Shown in pieces: positions 1 through 9,983 of a stretch of 64,000 nucleotides of DNA; within the stretch, counting starts at the first letter, position 1; each line of letters opens with the position of its first letter. The notes under the pieces were generated by a model. It was not told the origin of the DNA and searched no databases. It was given only the letters and a program-made list of their open reading frames with translations. The stretch covers positions 41,763,562 to 41,827,561 of the forward strand of contig NC_054712.1 of the NCBI RefSeq assembly GCF_016097555.1, in the 5' to 3' direction. The DNA is from Gigantopelta aegis (Eukaryota; Mollusca; Gastropoda; Neomphalida; Peltospiridae). The translations under genes were made by a program, and so were the position numbers.

Positions 1-388
1 TGAAACACTATACAAATTAAACCTTGAGATGTTTATGCTATTTTCTGGAGTTAAAAAGGGGAGGGCAACTGCCCCGCCCCCCCCCCCTCCCCTCCGAGGG
101 TATGGCCATGGAAATGTAGACAGCTATACACAAACACTACAATGTGATATCACTGATTGGCAGATCTAGACGAGGGCCGCATCAACCTCCTTCCCCATTG
201 TTTGAAGTGTCCTTCTTAATTACTTTTTCATGTTTTGTTAATTTATCATCCACAAATGTACAACACTGAAATGTTCTGAAAACACATTTCTGCATGAGCA
301 TCTTTATTTTAAAATGTTCCCGGCAGCATGTCTTCGAATCTCTACAAAATCACACTCCCTTTGAGAGCTTGACTCGTTTGCTTAGGAC
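1..388. other. AT-rich intronic or flanking DNA, no gene seen
   Basis: Unique-looking sequence with a C-rich tract near 78-105. If the CD36-like gene continues leftward this is part of its intron 2. I could not find a further exon. Confidence 0.5.
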
Positions 389-668
389 CAGGAGTGCAGA
401 AATGGAAAATATTTCACCAGCCTGCCGGACCAGAATCAACTAAAATTTACTAGCCCGCAACAATTTCTACTAGTCCGCCAGTTTATAGAATAATATAATA
501 TTAATAATAATATTATAATATACAGTGTCTTCATTTCAGATGATATATATGAATATATTGACAAAACATTATTAAGAACACCTGGAAAGTGATCAACCTG
601 ACGTGGTAAACAAAATCAAAAAGACAGATTGCCATTCGGCGAGCGGGCGAGTACTTTCTGCACCCCTG
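389..668. mobile_element. MITE with 5-bp target duplication (hAT-like)
   Basis: The ends are imperfect inverted repeats, CAGGAGTGCAGAAA at the left and TTTCTGCACCCCTG at the right. Both sides are flanked by AGGAC (384-388 and 669-673). The interior is AT-rich and non-coding. CAG...CTG termini with a 5-bp duplication suggest a non-autonomous hAT-type element; that class is inference. Confidence 0.6.
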
Positions 669-953
669 AGGACAGACTAATATTGCACTTTTTAAAATTT
701 TATGGGGCCCCCACTTACAAAACTGTGGGTCCGCCCTTTTCCATAACCACATGCATTTATAAGCATTACAAGCTGGTGTCAATCACTGTCTGATACACAG
801 GCCTACCAGTGAACCGTAAACATTTATCTAATAAATTTAACACAGTGAAATAAATAAGTTATATAAATAATTTCTAACATATACAGTATAATACTCATAA
901 ACACTCTATACCTGTAGCTCTATCCAGGTTGTGAAACTAGTTTATACACTAAC

Positions 954-1111
954 CTGTAAGTGTAGGGTCCGGTTTGTACCATGGCTGGTTTCTGGCCACT
1001 CTTAAACTCGTCAGGGTTGGACAAGTTGAACATGTAGATCTGCATGTAAATCGGGATGGAAAAATTCTTCCAAATCTTATAGAGCATCCCACCTTCTTTG
1101 AGCATCATTTC
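954..1111 (-). CDS. CD36-like gene, coding exon 2
   Basis: A T-rich tract and AG precede GAAATGATGC at 1111. The exon ends TACAG before a GTTAGTG donor at 953. It carries the family signature FNLSNPDEF and GPYTYR, and joins exon 1 in frame. Confidence 0.84.
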
Positions 1112-2517
1112 CTAAAAAAAAAAATTATATTAAAATTCACATATTAGGCCAAACAAAATAAATTTCTGGTCTCTGGTCAGCGCGCACGTCAATTTTGACC
1201 CTCGTGCATCAACATTTTTTTTTTTTTTTTTTTTTCCACCTGTATGATTTTGATTTTTGCTGGGCTTTTCTTGATATGATGTAAAACTGCATTTGGAGCC
1301 AAAATGGCATCACACATGAACTAGGATGTGCATTCTGATTTAAATTTAAATATGCCCCTTATTTCAGTATTAATAATTCCCACCTTTTCTGTGCTTTAAA
1401 AAAAAGAAAAGAGAAAGCTGCATCACCACATCAATTCTAGAACTTTTGTTGAAAAACATTTTTGACAACATTGGCCATGTGAACTAGGCATATATATAAG
1501 AACATCCAAATTTTTTGGTATGGTTAATCGGTATTAACATGATGTACTAATACTAAACAGTATATATGGTATAATTGCTTTCTTTTTGTACCACAGCTTG
1601 ACATTATCTGTTACATGTGGAGTTCATGACTTGTGCATTTATAATAATCTCATAACTAACTGAAACATGGTCTGTGGCATCAGATTTAGGCCTGTTTTCC
1701 ATTAATGTAATTCTGCATGCATTTTATCGTGAGCATTTCCGCATTTTACCGTGCATTTTCTAAAGTGGATTACAATACAAACTTTCAGGTTGTCGGCCTA
1801 CTTTAAGCTAAAAGTTTATGCTTCACTGCGCTAAAAAAAAAAAAAATCACTCGTGGAAACATTGCTCATTGATCAACTTTTTTTCAGAGCGTTCAATGTC
1901 CACACATGCAATCGCGTAATGGAAAAAGGTACTATGTAAATGCACTGTATTGATAAACTTCTGCACGGAAATGTGTTAATGGAAAATGGGCATTTGAGTA
2001 ACGGCAGATGTATTAGACTAGAAGGAAGGAAATGTTTTATTTAACGACGCACTCAACACATTTTATAAATGGTTATATGGCGTCAGACATATGGTTAAGG
2101 TCCACACAGATATTAAGAGAGGAAACCCACTGTTGCCACTTCATGGGCTACTCTTTTCGATTAGCAGCAAGGGATTTTTTATATGCACCATCCCACAGAC
2201 AGGATAACACATACCAGTTGAGGTGCACTGGCTAGAGAGAAATAGCCCAATGGGCCCACCGACGGGGATCAATCCCAGACCCACCACGTATGTATTAGAA
2301 TAGTTCATCAAGATAAACATCAAGCGCATGTGTATCTTAACGCTTGCGCTTAACGTTTATCAGACTTATACTGTGCTGGCTGTCAAACAATGTATACCTC
2401 TTTAATCTTGCTCTTCACAATCGCTTGGACAACTGGAATCATGACAATACCAACCACTGCAAGGGTCAGCCCCACACAGCACACAACTTTCATCTTTCTC
2501 GTCAGTGTTAGCACCAT
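954..2517 (-). CDS. CD36/SCARB-family scavenger receptor, 5' end (partial gene)
   Basis: Two coding exons are visible: 2398-2517 (ATG at 2517, 40 codons, phase 0) and 954-1111 (158 nt, ending in phase 2). Family members are two-pass membrane glycoproteins that bind lipids, lipoproteins or microbial ligands at the cell surface or in lysosomes. Residues 1-10 (MVLTLTRKMK) form a short basic cytosolic tail, and residues 11-30 a hydrophobic membrane segment. Exon 2 gives the conserved start of the ectodomain, with W-x-x-F-S-I-P-I-Y, the segment FNLSNPDEF, then KPAMVQTGPYTYR. This matches the family pattern of FN-x-x-NP-x-E followed by G-P-Y-x-Y-R. NFS is a possible glycosylation site. The remaining exons, covering most of a roughly 500-aa protein, would lie left of the window; I found no third exon in 1-950. 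The family is secure but the paralog (CD36, SCARB1 or LIMP-2) cannot be told. Confidence 0.82.
1112..2397 (-). other. Intron 1 of the CD36-like gene
   Basis: Bounded by GTATAC at 2397-2392 and a T-rich acceptor at about 1112-1125. It holds one SINE (2018-2290) and poly-A/poly-T runs at about 1215-1235 and 1834-1846. No other coding sequence is seen. Confidence 0.7.
2018..2290 (-). mobile_element. SINE, head 1 + tail 1
   Basis: Read on the minus strand, it runs from a truncated tRNA-like head (B-box-like GGGATTGATCCC) to the tail with GACGCCATATAACC and GTTAAATAAAACATTT. It is flanked by TGTATTAGA on both sides (2009-2017 and 2291-2299), a typical retroposition duplication. The A-box end of the head is missing. 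Confidence 0.8.
2398..2517 (-). CDS. CD36-like gene, coding exon 1
   Basis: The start ATG is at 2517-2515. The open segment encodes a basic tail and the N-terminal membrane helix (VVCCVGLTLAVVGIVMIPVV), and ends KIKE before a GTATAC donor at 2397. Its length of 120 nt leaves phase 0. Confidence 0.8.
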
Positions 2518-3518
2518 AGTTTCGTAATTAATGCAGGTGCCACAATCTAGTCTGATAAAATGTCAAATAGTCAAAATTCAAGCTTCTAGACAATAGACTG
2601 TAGGCCTAATTCATGAATTATCCTAAATCATAAATGGTAGTACGTTCAACGTTGAACGTTGTCAACAGGTTCACTCGTCACTGCAAGCATAAACAAACTT
2701 GACATTTAAACAAAAAAGCATAAATAGTGAGTTCAAGTTTGAAGAATGCCGCAAAAGAGAAAGGGTACAATATCACGTCGTACTTGTGCATAAATGAGAC
2801 CGGTTTTTATCTTTAAAAAGTAAAATAAAGTACAGGTTGAACTTTGACCGCAAACACTGCAGCCTGACGCCAGAGACTGGTACTGATTTGTTTCACCAGC
2901 GCACCAATGTTTAGGATAGCAGTAAAACTACAACAAATCCACAACTAGACACCAAAAGTTTAGCTATCAATAAATAAGTTAAGTAATCAATCAATCGACC
3001 AATTTTGCGATCAAGCGATCAATCAATCGATCAATTAATCATTCGCTCAATTATCCAACCAGTCAGTTAACCATTTGACCCATTCTTTCCACTGAAGGTT
3101 CAAGCACGCCTGTTTTGGGCATAACCTCCCACGGTTATCGAGAAATGTATGCAAAAAGATGGTGGAGATAGAAAGGTTGTCGACATTACAATGTAAATAA
3201 TTATCATAAAAATAACAATAATAATTTATAGATAAGTCCGTAAAAAATCAAATTTAAACAAACAATAAATAAATAAATAAAATACTGACTGATGTTGGCT
3301 AAAAAAACATTCACTAAATGTTTCATGTTCCATAATTATGATGTTGTGGGTTCAGTCTTCCTGACATCACCCATCCGACCAACTATAAAAATAAAGTAAA
3401 ATGAAGTGCAATGCAGTGAGGTGAGTTGAAGTGAAGCGACGTAAAGTGGAGTGAAGCGAAATGAAATGAAATGAAACCAATCAAATCAAAACAAAACAAA
3501 AATAATAATAATAGGGCC

Positions 3519-3568
<50 letters not shown>

Positions 3569-4552
3569 GAAATAATGGTTTAATTAAAGTATTTATTTTC
3601 TAAAAGAAATCATTTGTAAAGTAAAATTAATTTAGTTCGACAATATGTCTTGAGAAGTATAATACGTCACACGCCTACTCGGCCGCTGATTAAATGCAAC
3701 TTTGTTTCGTTTAGTACTTTAGAACTTTTGGTTAACAGCTGTAGCGAGACAAAATATTTAACCGATCACGTTGTGTTCTCCGCTGGCATAGCGTAACACT
3801 AAGCAAAGTGATGTAAATAGACTTATCAGTCTATCAAAAGTTAACCTCATCTCTGTTTTGGGTAGTTTTACATAAATGCAGTAATTTTCTACAAAAATTA
3901 CACACTCTCGAGTTTTTACTCATCATTGTACAAAGTGCAGGTAATTATGTTATTAGTATCTGTTTCTGTTGCTTGAAACACGAACCGTCTGACACACTCA
4001 GTTTTGTTTAAACATCCCGTATCCAAATTTGGTACGAGGATATTTATTAAAGTTAACACCCCTTAACATTTCAAAAGCAATAACTTGAATAAGGCCTATG
4101 TCGAAACATGTTATGTCACTAAATACTAGTATTAATAATTGCAGCTTGGGTGTGGTGTAGAATTAAAAACATTATGTCTGAAAGTGTTTAACTAGTCAAC
4201 TTCCGCCATGTTGATGATCAATGTCAATTATTATATGGAAGTTAAAGGTTCATACACAAAATTGTTTCACTATCATAAACAAATCTAACAAAACCCAGAA
4301 ACAAACAAAATGAAAAAAACAAAAACCCGCACAAAACCAACCCTACTACACCACTTTAAAAAAAAGAAAAAAAAAGTCTGCAAGTTGATAGATCTACAAC
4401 CTACATGTATATGAGCCTAATCGTCAATGATAAAAAAAATACAATTGGTCCATAGTTTAGTGTTCATTTGAAGCATCTGTTTAATTATATATCTAAATAT
4501 TGGTATATTTTAGAACTGACTGCTTGTTTCAAGTGAAACTGTTCACCCTATG
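2518..4552. other. Intergenic, simple repeats only
   Basis: Lies upstream of the CD36-like start and should hold its promoter and 5' UTR, but I cannot place them. Contents are (ATCA)n-like sequence at about 2980-3060, GAAGTGAA-type repeats at about 3400-3480, and (TAA)n at about 3500-3568. No open gene is seen. Confidence 0.55.
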
Positions 4553-5018
4553 CAGTGGCGGATCTAGAAAATAATAAGAGGGGGTGGTTGGATTGGAATG
4601 AAGTGAACCGGCGGGGGTTGAGCCATGGTGAAGGTTCCGGGAGCAAAGTCTTCGGAAGTTTCGGCATTGTGGACATTTTAGAGCCTGATGTCACTGATTT
4701 CTGAGGATCTAATTCCTAATTAATAATTCCATAAAGTTGATAAATTTGTTGCCGTTTTCCTGATTCACAACAAAATATATCGAAAACAATTTAATTTTGT
4801 CCTTATCGATGTAAGACATACTCGGTTCAATTGTAGGCCTACACCTGATTGACAACAGGGCGATGCATAGTATTTTCGCTAACGGAATGGCTTTATTTGC
4901 ATCTTCCTGAAGAAAACTTTGAAGTAACGGTACATGTTTAGAATGAACATAAAAAAAAATTGCCCTGGAAGGGAGGGGGTGGCTAGCCACCCAATTCACC
5001 CCCCTGGATCCGCCACTG
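4553..5018. mobile_element. MITE, CAGTGGCGGATC family, 466 bp
   Basis: Begins CAGTGGCGGATCTAG and ends CTGGATCCGCCACTG, an inverted repeat of about 15 bp. CTATG is duplicated at 4548-4552 and 5019-5023. The same ends occur at 25467-25754 and 58031-58191. No transposase is present, so it is non-autonomous. The 5-bp duplication suggests a hAT-type element (inference). Confidence 0.75.
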
Positions 5019-5023
5019 CTATG

Positions 5024-5434
5024 ATACTCCGACCTTTCCCCAGGATATTTTTAAAGCACTTACATTCCAGTGCCAGCTTGGTTGTCTATGACAATTAGTA
5101 ATCAACTGTTGTTAAATGAAAGGGTGTCGAGGGCCCTTCACCTAATGAGGTATGAAGGACATGTTTCACCTGTTAGAAGTGTGAATGCCTGTGTACTGTC
5201 AAGTTTTAAAAGTTGTTACAACCAACAGTTAATTGTCACATATAGCCAATTAAAGCATAGAGGTAATTGATTTAAGGCACTTACATGATGCCAAAGCGCT
5301 TTCTTACACACCTAAGGCGTAGTGGCCCCCTACGCCATATGGTTCTGGGGAAACCCCTGATACTTGTATACAAAATCTTCACCAAATAGCTGGCTCCAGT
5401 CAGTTCTCAAAGTGGAGATGTAATTCAAACAAAA
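5024..5434. other. Intergenic, no gene seen
   Basis: Moderately AT-rich DNA between a MITE and a SINE. The short open frame at 5070-5270 has no recognisable domain or codon bias. Confidence 0.45.
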
Positions 5435-6212
5435 GATCCACGACTGGTATATCAAAGGTTGTGGTATGTGCTATCCTGTCTGGGATGGTGCATATAAAAG
5501 ATCCCTTGCTACTAATGGAAAAATGTAGCAGGTTTCCTCTCTAAGACTGTCAAAATTACCCAATCTAATTAAAATTAGCTCCACTGATTAAATACTATTA
5601 CCTGTGGATCAAACAGCACCCCATTGGAGCTCATGTCCAGTTGACCTTTCATTCGACCAATCAAAACCTTACTTGCAAAATCATGTCAGTGATTTGAAAA
5701 GAATTTGAAAACATTCGGGATTATGCCGAGGGTATACGAAATGATTCGGATGAATTACGAAGCATGCCGGAAACTAATTTCAATATAAAATTTGATATAA
5801 AATTTGTTTGAAGACGAAAACCCCACAAAACATGATGGTATAGCCCTAAAATTTGTTTATACTAGTATACAATCCAGAGTTTATTACTGCACTTTTCCCC
5901 CTGTTTTTTTAATGTTGAAATAGACCAACAAGTTCGCCTATTGTATAAATAGTCTCATCCGATATTTTTAGAATTTGTATGCTCCCGAATAACGCTATAA
6001 AAGGCGAAGTGAAATTGGTTGATATTTAAATTGTTATTTATAGATGAAATGTCACCTGGACATGGGAGTCCATGCAATGCTGTTAGATCTACTGGTAGAC
6101 CAGTAGAGCTAATTTTAATCAGATTGAAAATTACCAAATGTATGAAATCCAATAGCAGATTAATAAATCAAGGTAACTCTAGTGGTGTCGTTAAACAAAA
6201 TAAACTTCTTCA
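5435..6212 (+). mobile_element. SINE, head 1 + tail 2, split by a MITE
   Basis: The left part (5435-5560) carries the conserved SINE body with GGTATGTGCTATCCTGTC and GCATATAAAAGATCCC. The right part (6136-6212) carries the tail, including CTCTAGTGGTGTCGTTAAAC. A 566-bp MITE interrupts it at 5561-6126, and the repeated AAAATTACC comes from the SINE itself. The tRNA-like head is missing. Confidence 0.78.
5561..6126. mobile_element. MITE with 9-bp target duplication, copy 1 (566 bp)
   Basis: The ends are CAATCTAATTAAAATTAGCT and its near-inverse (AGCTAATTTTAATCAGATTG). AAAATTACC is duplicated at 5552-5560 and 6127-6135. Homologous copies sit at 30301-30841 and 39026-39585. The interior has TATAAAAGGCG near its right side but no transposase frame. 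Nine-base duplications fit a Mutator-like source; the superfamily is inference. Confidence 0.82.
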
Positions 6213-6395
6213 AACAAAAGCTCCGATACCATGCGCTGAGTTCCATTAATTGTTAAGCTGTTCGTCACCTTTATTTGATTACTCATTAATGTATAAACAT
6301 TGTTCCTACATTACCTGTAGGAGGACTGCCACTCCTAAAACATACTCCTTGCACGAGAGAACTCACTGAGTATTTAAACAGTTACTGCACTTATG

Positions 6396-6588
6396 CAGGG
6401 CTAGCTCTGGCACTCGCCAAATTCGCCAATTGCGAATGTTAAAAATAATTGGCGAATTTTATTTTAATTTGGCGAATAAATTTTATGTAATAATTGTTAT
6501 TTTATTAGAAAATAACTGTGTTTTTGCCATTTTTGAAGTTTAAATAGATGATTTGGCGAATTGTTCTGCTCACCCAGAGCTTGTTCTG
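6396..6588. mobile_element. Short MITE, 193 bp
   Basis: The ends CAGGGCTAGCTCTGG and CCAGAGCTTGTTCTG are imperfect inverted repeats, flanked by CTTATG on both sides (6390-6395 and 6589-6594). The interior is AT-rich with repeated TTGGCGAA. Confidence 0.6.
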
Positions 6589-6988
6589 CTTATGAACCAC
6601 TGTCTTAACAGTGATGGTATCATGTAGCATACCATAGCCTGATCTTTACATGTATTACTATTTAAAATGTTGTTTGTAGACACACCAATGTTTGACTATT
6701 TACTATGCCAGTTTGTCATAGCAGACAGCAGGACTTTGTTAACCATGTTAAACAAGCCAGTGATGAAACTTGGGTAGATCCAGAAACATTCCTGGAAAGG
6801 TGCAACTCCTAACATAAAAACACACCACATGTTGCTCTGTCAGAGTAAAGTGTCAGCAACATATTAATTAGCTTGTCTGGCAGAGTTACATGTATCATAA
6901 TTGTTAACATTGTCTTCATCCCACCAGTGATATTGCTTCTGGTGTTCTAGTGGGGTTTGTTTTGTTTGGGGTTTTTTTTTTGTGTTGT

Positions 6989-7485
6989 CAGGGCTTCTAG
7001 ATTATCAGGTCTTCTAGAATTGTCATAAAAATCCACTAGCCATGGGATCAGTGATTTAAAAAAATTACTAGCCTTGATTAAAATTTCACTAGTCCTACTT
7101 CAATTAAATACAATTTTACTAACAGGAATAATTGGATATGTCACCTAAAGAAGGAGATAGAGCTTAAAAACACTTAGATTTGAGGGGAGGAAGGAGCAGG
7201 ATATTCACCTTTACAAAACAAGACTTAAATGCAGCATTTGACACACAAAAATAACTAGCCATCGGGCATGGCAGTAGTAGTTATTTACTAGCCCAACATT
7301 GAATATCACTAGCCATGGGAGTTGGGCTACCATAATCTAGAAGCCCATAATTTATGGTAGCCCCACTCCCATGGCTAGTGATATTCAATGTTGGGCTAGT
7401 AAATAACTACCATTGTGAATTACTTTTTTGATCAAATGCTGCATCTTTAGGTGGATTTTTGTAACAATTCTAGCTAGAAGCCCTG
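6989..7485. mobile_element. MITE with large internal palindrome, 497 bp
   Basis: The ends are CAGGGCTTCTAGATT and CTAGCTAGAAGCCCTG, with GTTGT duplicated at 6984-6988 and 7486-7490. A second inverted repeat of about 80 bp per arm lies inside (about 7265-7412), with ATCTAGAAGCCC at its centre. The element ends about 130 bp before the first coding exon of the zinc-finger gene. Confidence 0.7.
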
Positions 7486-7631
7486 GTTGTTGTTTCTTTT
7501 TTCTTTTCTTTTCTGAATGAATTTGTTAGCTTCTAACAGAGAAATATTCTTATTAAATCAGTACAGTATTTTTAATTTTGATCCAAAAAAAATATAATTA
7601 ATTTTTTTTCTTAGATTTCAAAAAGTTAACA

Positions 7632-9479
7632 ATGGCAGAAGGAGGTGATATGGATCTGTCCAGTTTCATGGAGGTTGTTACGACATACAAGTGCAAGTTT
7701 TGTGCATATGTCTGCTCACAGCCACAAATGATGAGCAACCATGTGAAGACATCTCACATTCATCTGAAGCCCAACAACACCACCATGTCTGTCGATAAAA
7801 GAACAACCCAGTGTGTTCAGATGGTAGAAAGCTGTAGCAATCAGGCAGATGACAAACAATTAGTGAATATAAAAACCGAGACAAACAGCGAAGAAATACA
7901 GAGTGAATGGTTTAGAGGGGACAGCACAGTTGTTTCTATTGATGGGCATGATGCTTCAAAGTGGGAAAAGTGTGAGAATATTAAGACAGAAGTTCAGGAG
8001 TGCTGTGATGAATTTCAGAGTGAGGATTATGTAACACAGATTTGCAGCGATACATTAAAATCTGCTTCCACACATGACAAAACTGAGATGAAAACTTTGT
8101 GTGCAACAGACTCATTGAACCATGTTGTTCCATCTCAAAATTTGTGTACAACAGACTCATTGAACCATGCTGTTCAATCTCAAGACAAGCAGACTGATGC
8201 AGCCATGAATCCAACAGTCATCATTTGTATGACCTTGCCCTCTGATCAAGACTGCTGCACAGATGGTGTGATTTCAAATGTGGAAAAGAGTCTTGAATCA
8301 GACAGAGATTTGCTGTTATTAAATGCTGGTCGTTCACAAGATTCAGCTGTTTCAGATGCAGGTTCATGCAATAGAACTGATACCAATCCCATTCTCCTGG
8401 GACCTGAATTGAACCAGTCTTCCAAGAAACAGGAGGAAAGGACTATCCACACTAGTGCTAAATCAGAATTTGTTGCAGATCAGACTGCCTCTTCTTTAGC
8501 CAGTGCTCCAAGGAACAGGCATGTGCTGGTCTCATCTGGGCAAGATCTTCAACAAACATCAGCAGATTTAACCCACACAGTTACAGTTGCAGCACCTACC
8601 TATAGTTTACATGGAGCTTCAGCAAACACCTTTGTTTCTAGTCCAGAGTCTACATCGGTTGCTAGAAACTCTCAGATGGGTGTCACATGTGCATCAAAGA
8701 CATCAGTGGCTTGCCCTGAACCATCACAAGCTATCAGCGATCCTCATGGTGGCACGGCACATGTAGAAAGTATACAGGAATCAGAAACATATCCTGCTCT
8801 CAGGAGTGAAGAGGACATCATAATAAAAGAACTCTTTCTGTGCGGACTGTGCAGCCAGACGTTCTGCAGCATAGAGGCAGTTGGTGACCACATGAGGAGC
8901 TCACATCCTGAAGCTGTGGGACTCTTAAACAGAAACACCACAGGAAATCTGCCAAATTCTGCCTCTAACCAAGGACAGGAGATAGCTACAAGGAAGAAGA
9001 AACCTGGCCGTAAGAAGAAGTCCGAGATGATTCGCCTGGAAGCGGAGAGGAAAGAGGAGACGGAGGATGAAGACTGGCAGCCGGGACGGGACCTTGGAGT
9101 CCGCCACGACGGTCGCAAGCGGAGGAAAACGCGACCACCACGAGCTCTCAAGAAAGACTACTACATAGAGACGGAGAAGAAAGTGTCCCCATCGGGCAAG
9201 AAGCGGCGCAATCGGTATTCCATCGTGGACAGCCACTTCATCAAGTGTCAGGTGTTCGGCTGCCAGGCGAGGTTCATGTTCCGAGAGTCGCTGGAGTATC
9301 ACCTGCGGTGCCACGACGACTGCGGCTACCTGACGTGTCCCGAGTGTCGGCAGGAGTTCAGGATGTGGTCCGTGCTCAAGCTGCACCTGTGGAAGGACCA
9401 CCGTGTCGACCTCGACCTGTTTCAGTGTGACGAGTGTCAGTACAAGGTGGACACGGTGCGCAAACTCAACATTCATAAG
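7632..9479 (+). CDS. Zinc-finger gene, coding exon 1
   Basis: Encodes 616 residues in phase 0 and ends KLNIHK at a GTTAGTG donor. TTTTTTTTCTTAG at 7602-7614 looks like a 3' splice site for a 5' UTR intron, so the exon probably begins at 7615. A 45-nt in-frame tandem duplication (8097-8186) gives two copies of a segment with TDSLNH. Codon GC rises sharply after about 8980, where the fingers cluster. Confidence 0.9.
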
Positions 9480-9635
9480 GTTAGTGTAACAAGTTGGAAT
9501 AATTCCTTATAATATATCCATCTGAATATATGTGTCCGTCTAACTACATGTATCAGTCTTTATGTCCGTCTGTCTGTCTGTCTCTCTCTCTGTGTGTGTC
9601 TCTCTCTCTGTCTCTGTGTGTCTCTGTGTGTGTGT

Positions 9636-9723
<88 letters not shown>

Positions 9724-9928
9724 AACACTTTTACTGCCTATATTACAGGATTATCTTTTATTATTCAGAGTGGAGGTTTGTTTTTGTTTAAAGACACCGC
9801 TAGAGCATATATATTTATTTTAATAATTTATCATCAGCTATTGGATGTCAAACACATGGTAACTGTGACATATAGTCGTAGAAAGGAAACTGCATGTGTC
9901 TCACTGTCTCTCTCTGTGTCCGTCTGTC

Positions 9929-9983
<55 letters not shown>

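Noticed and set aside
8744-9476. Minus-strand frames of 135 and 183 aa
   Set aside because: They are shadows of zinc-finger exon 1, caused by its GC-rich codons.
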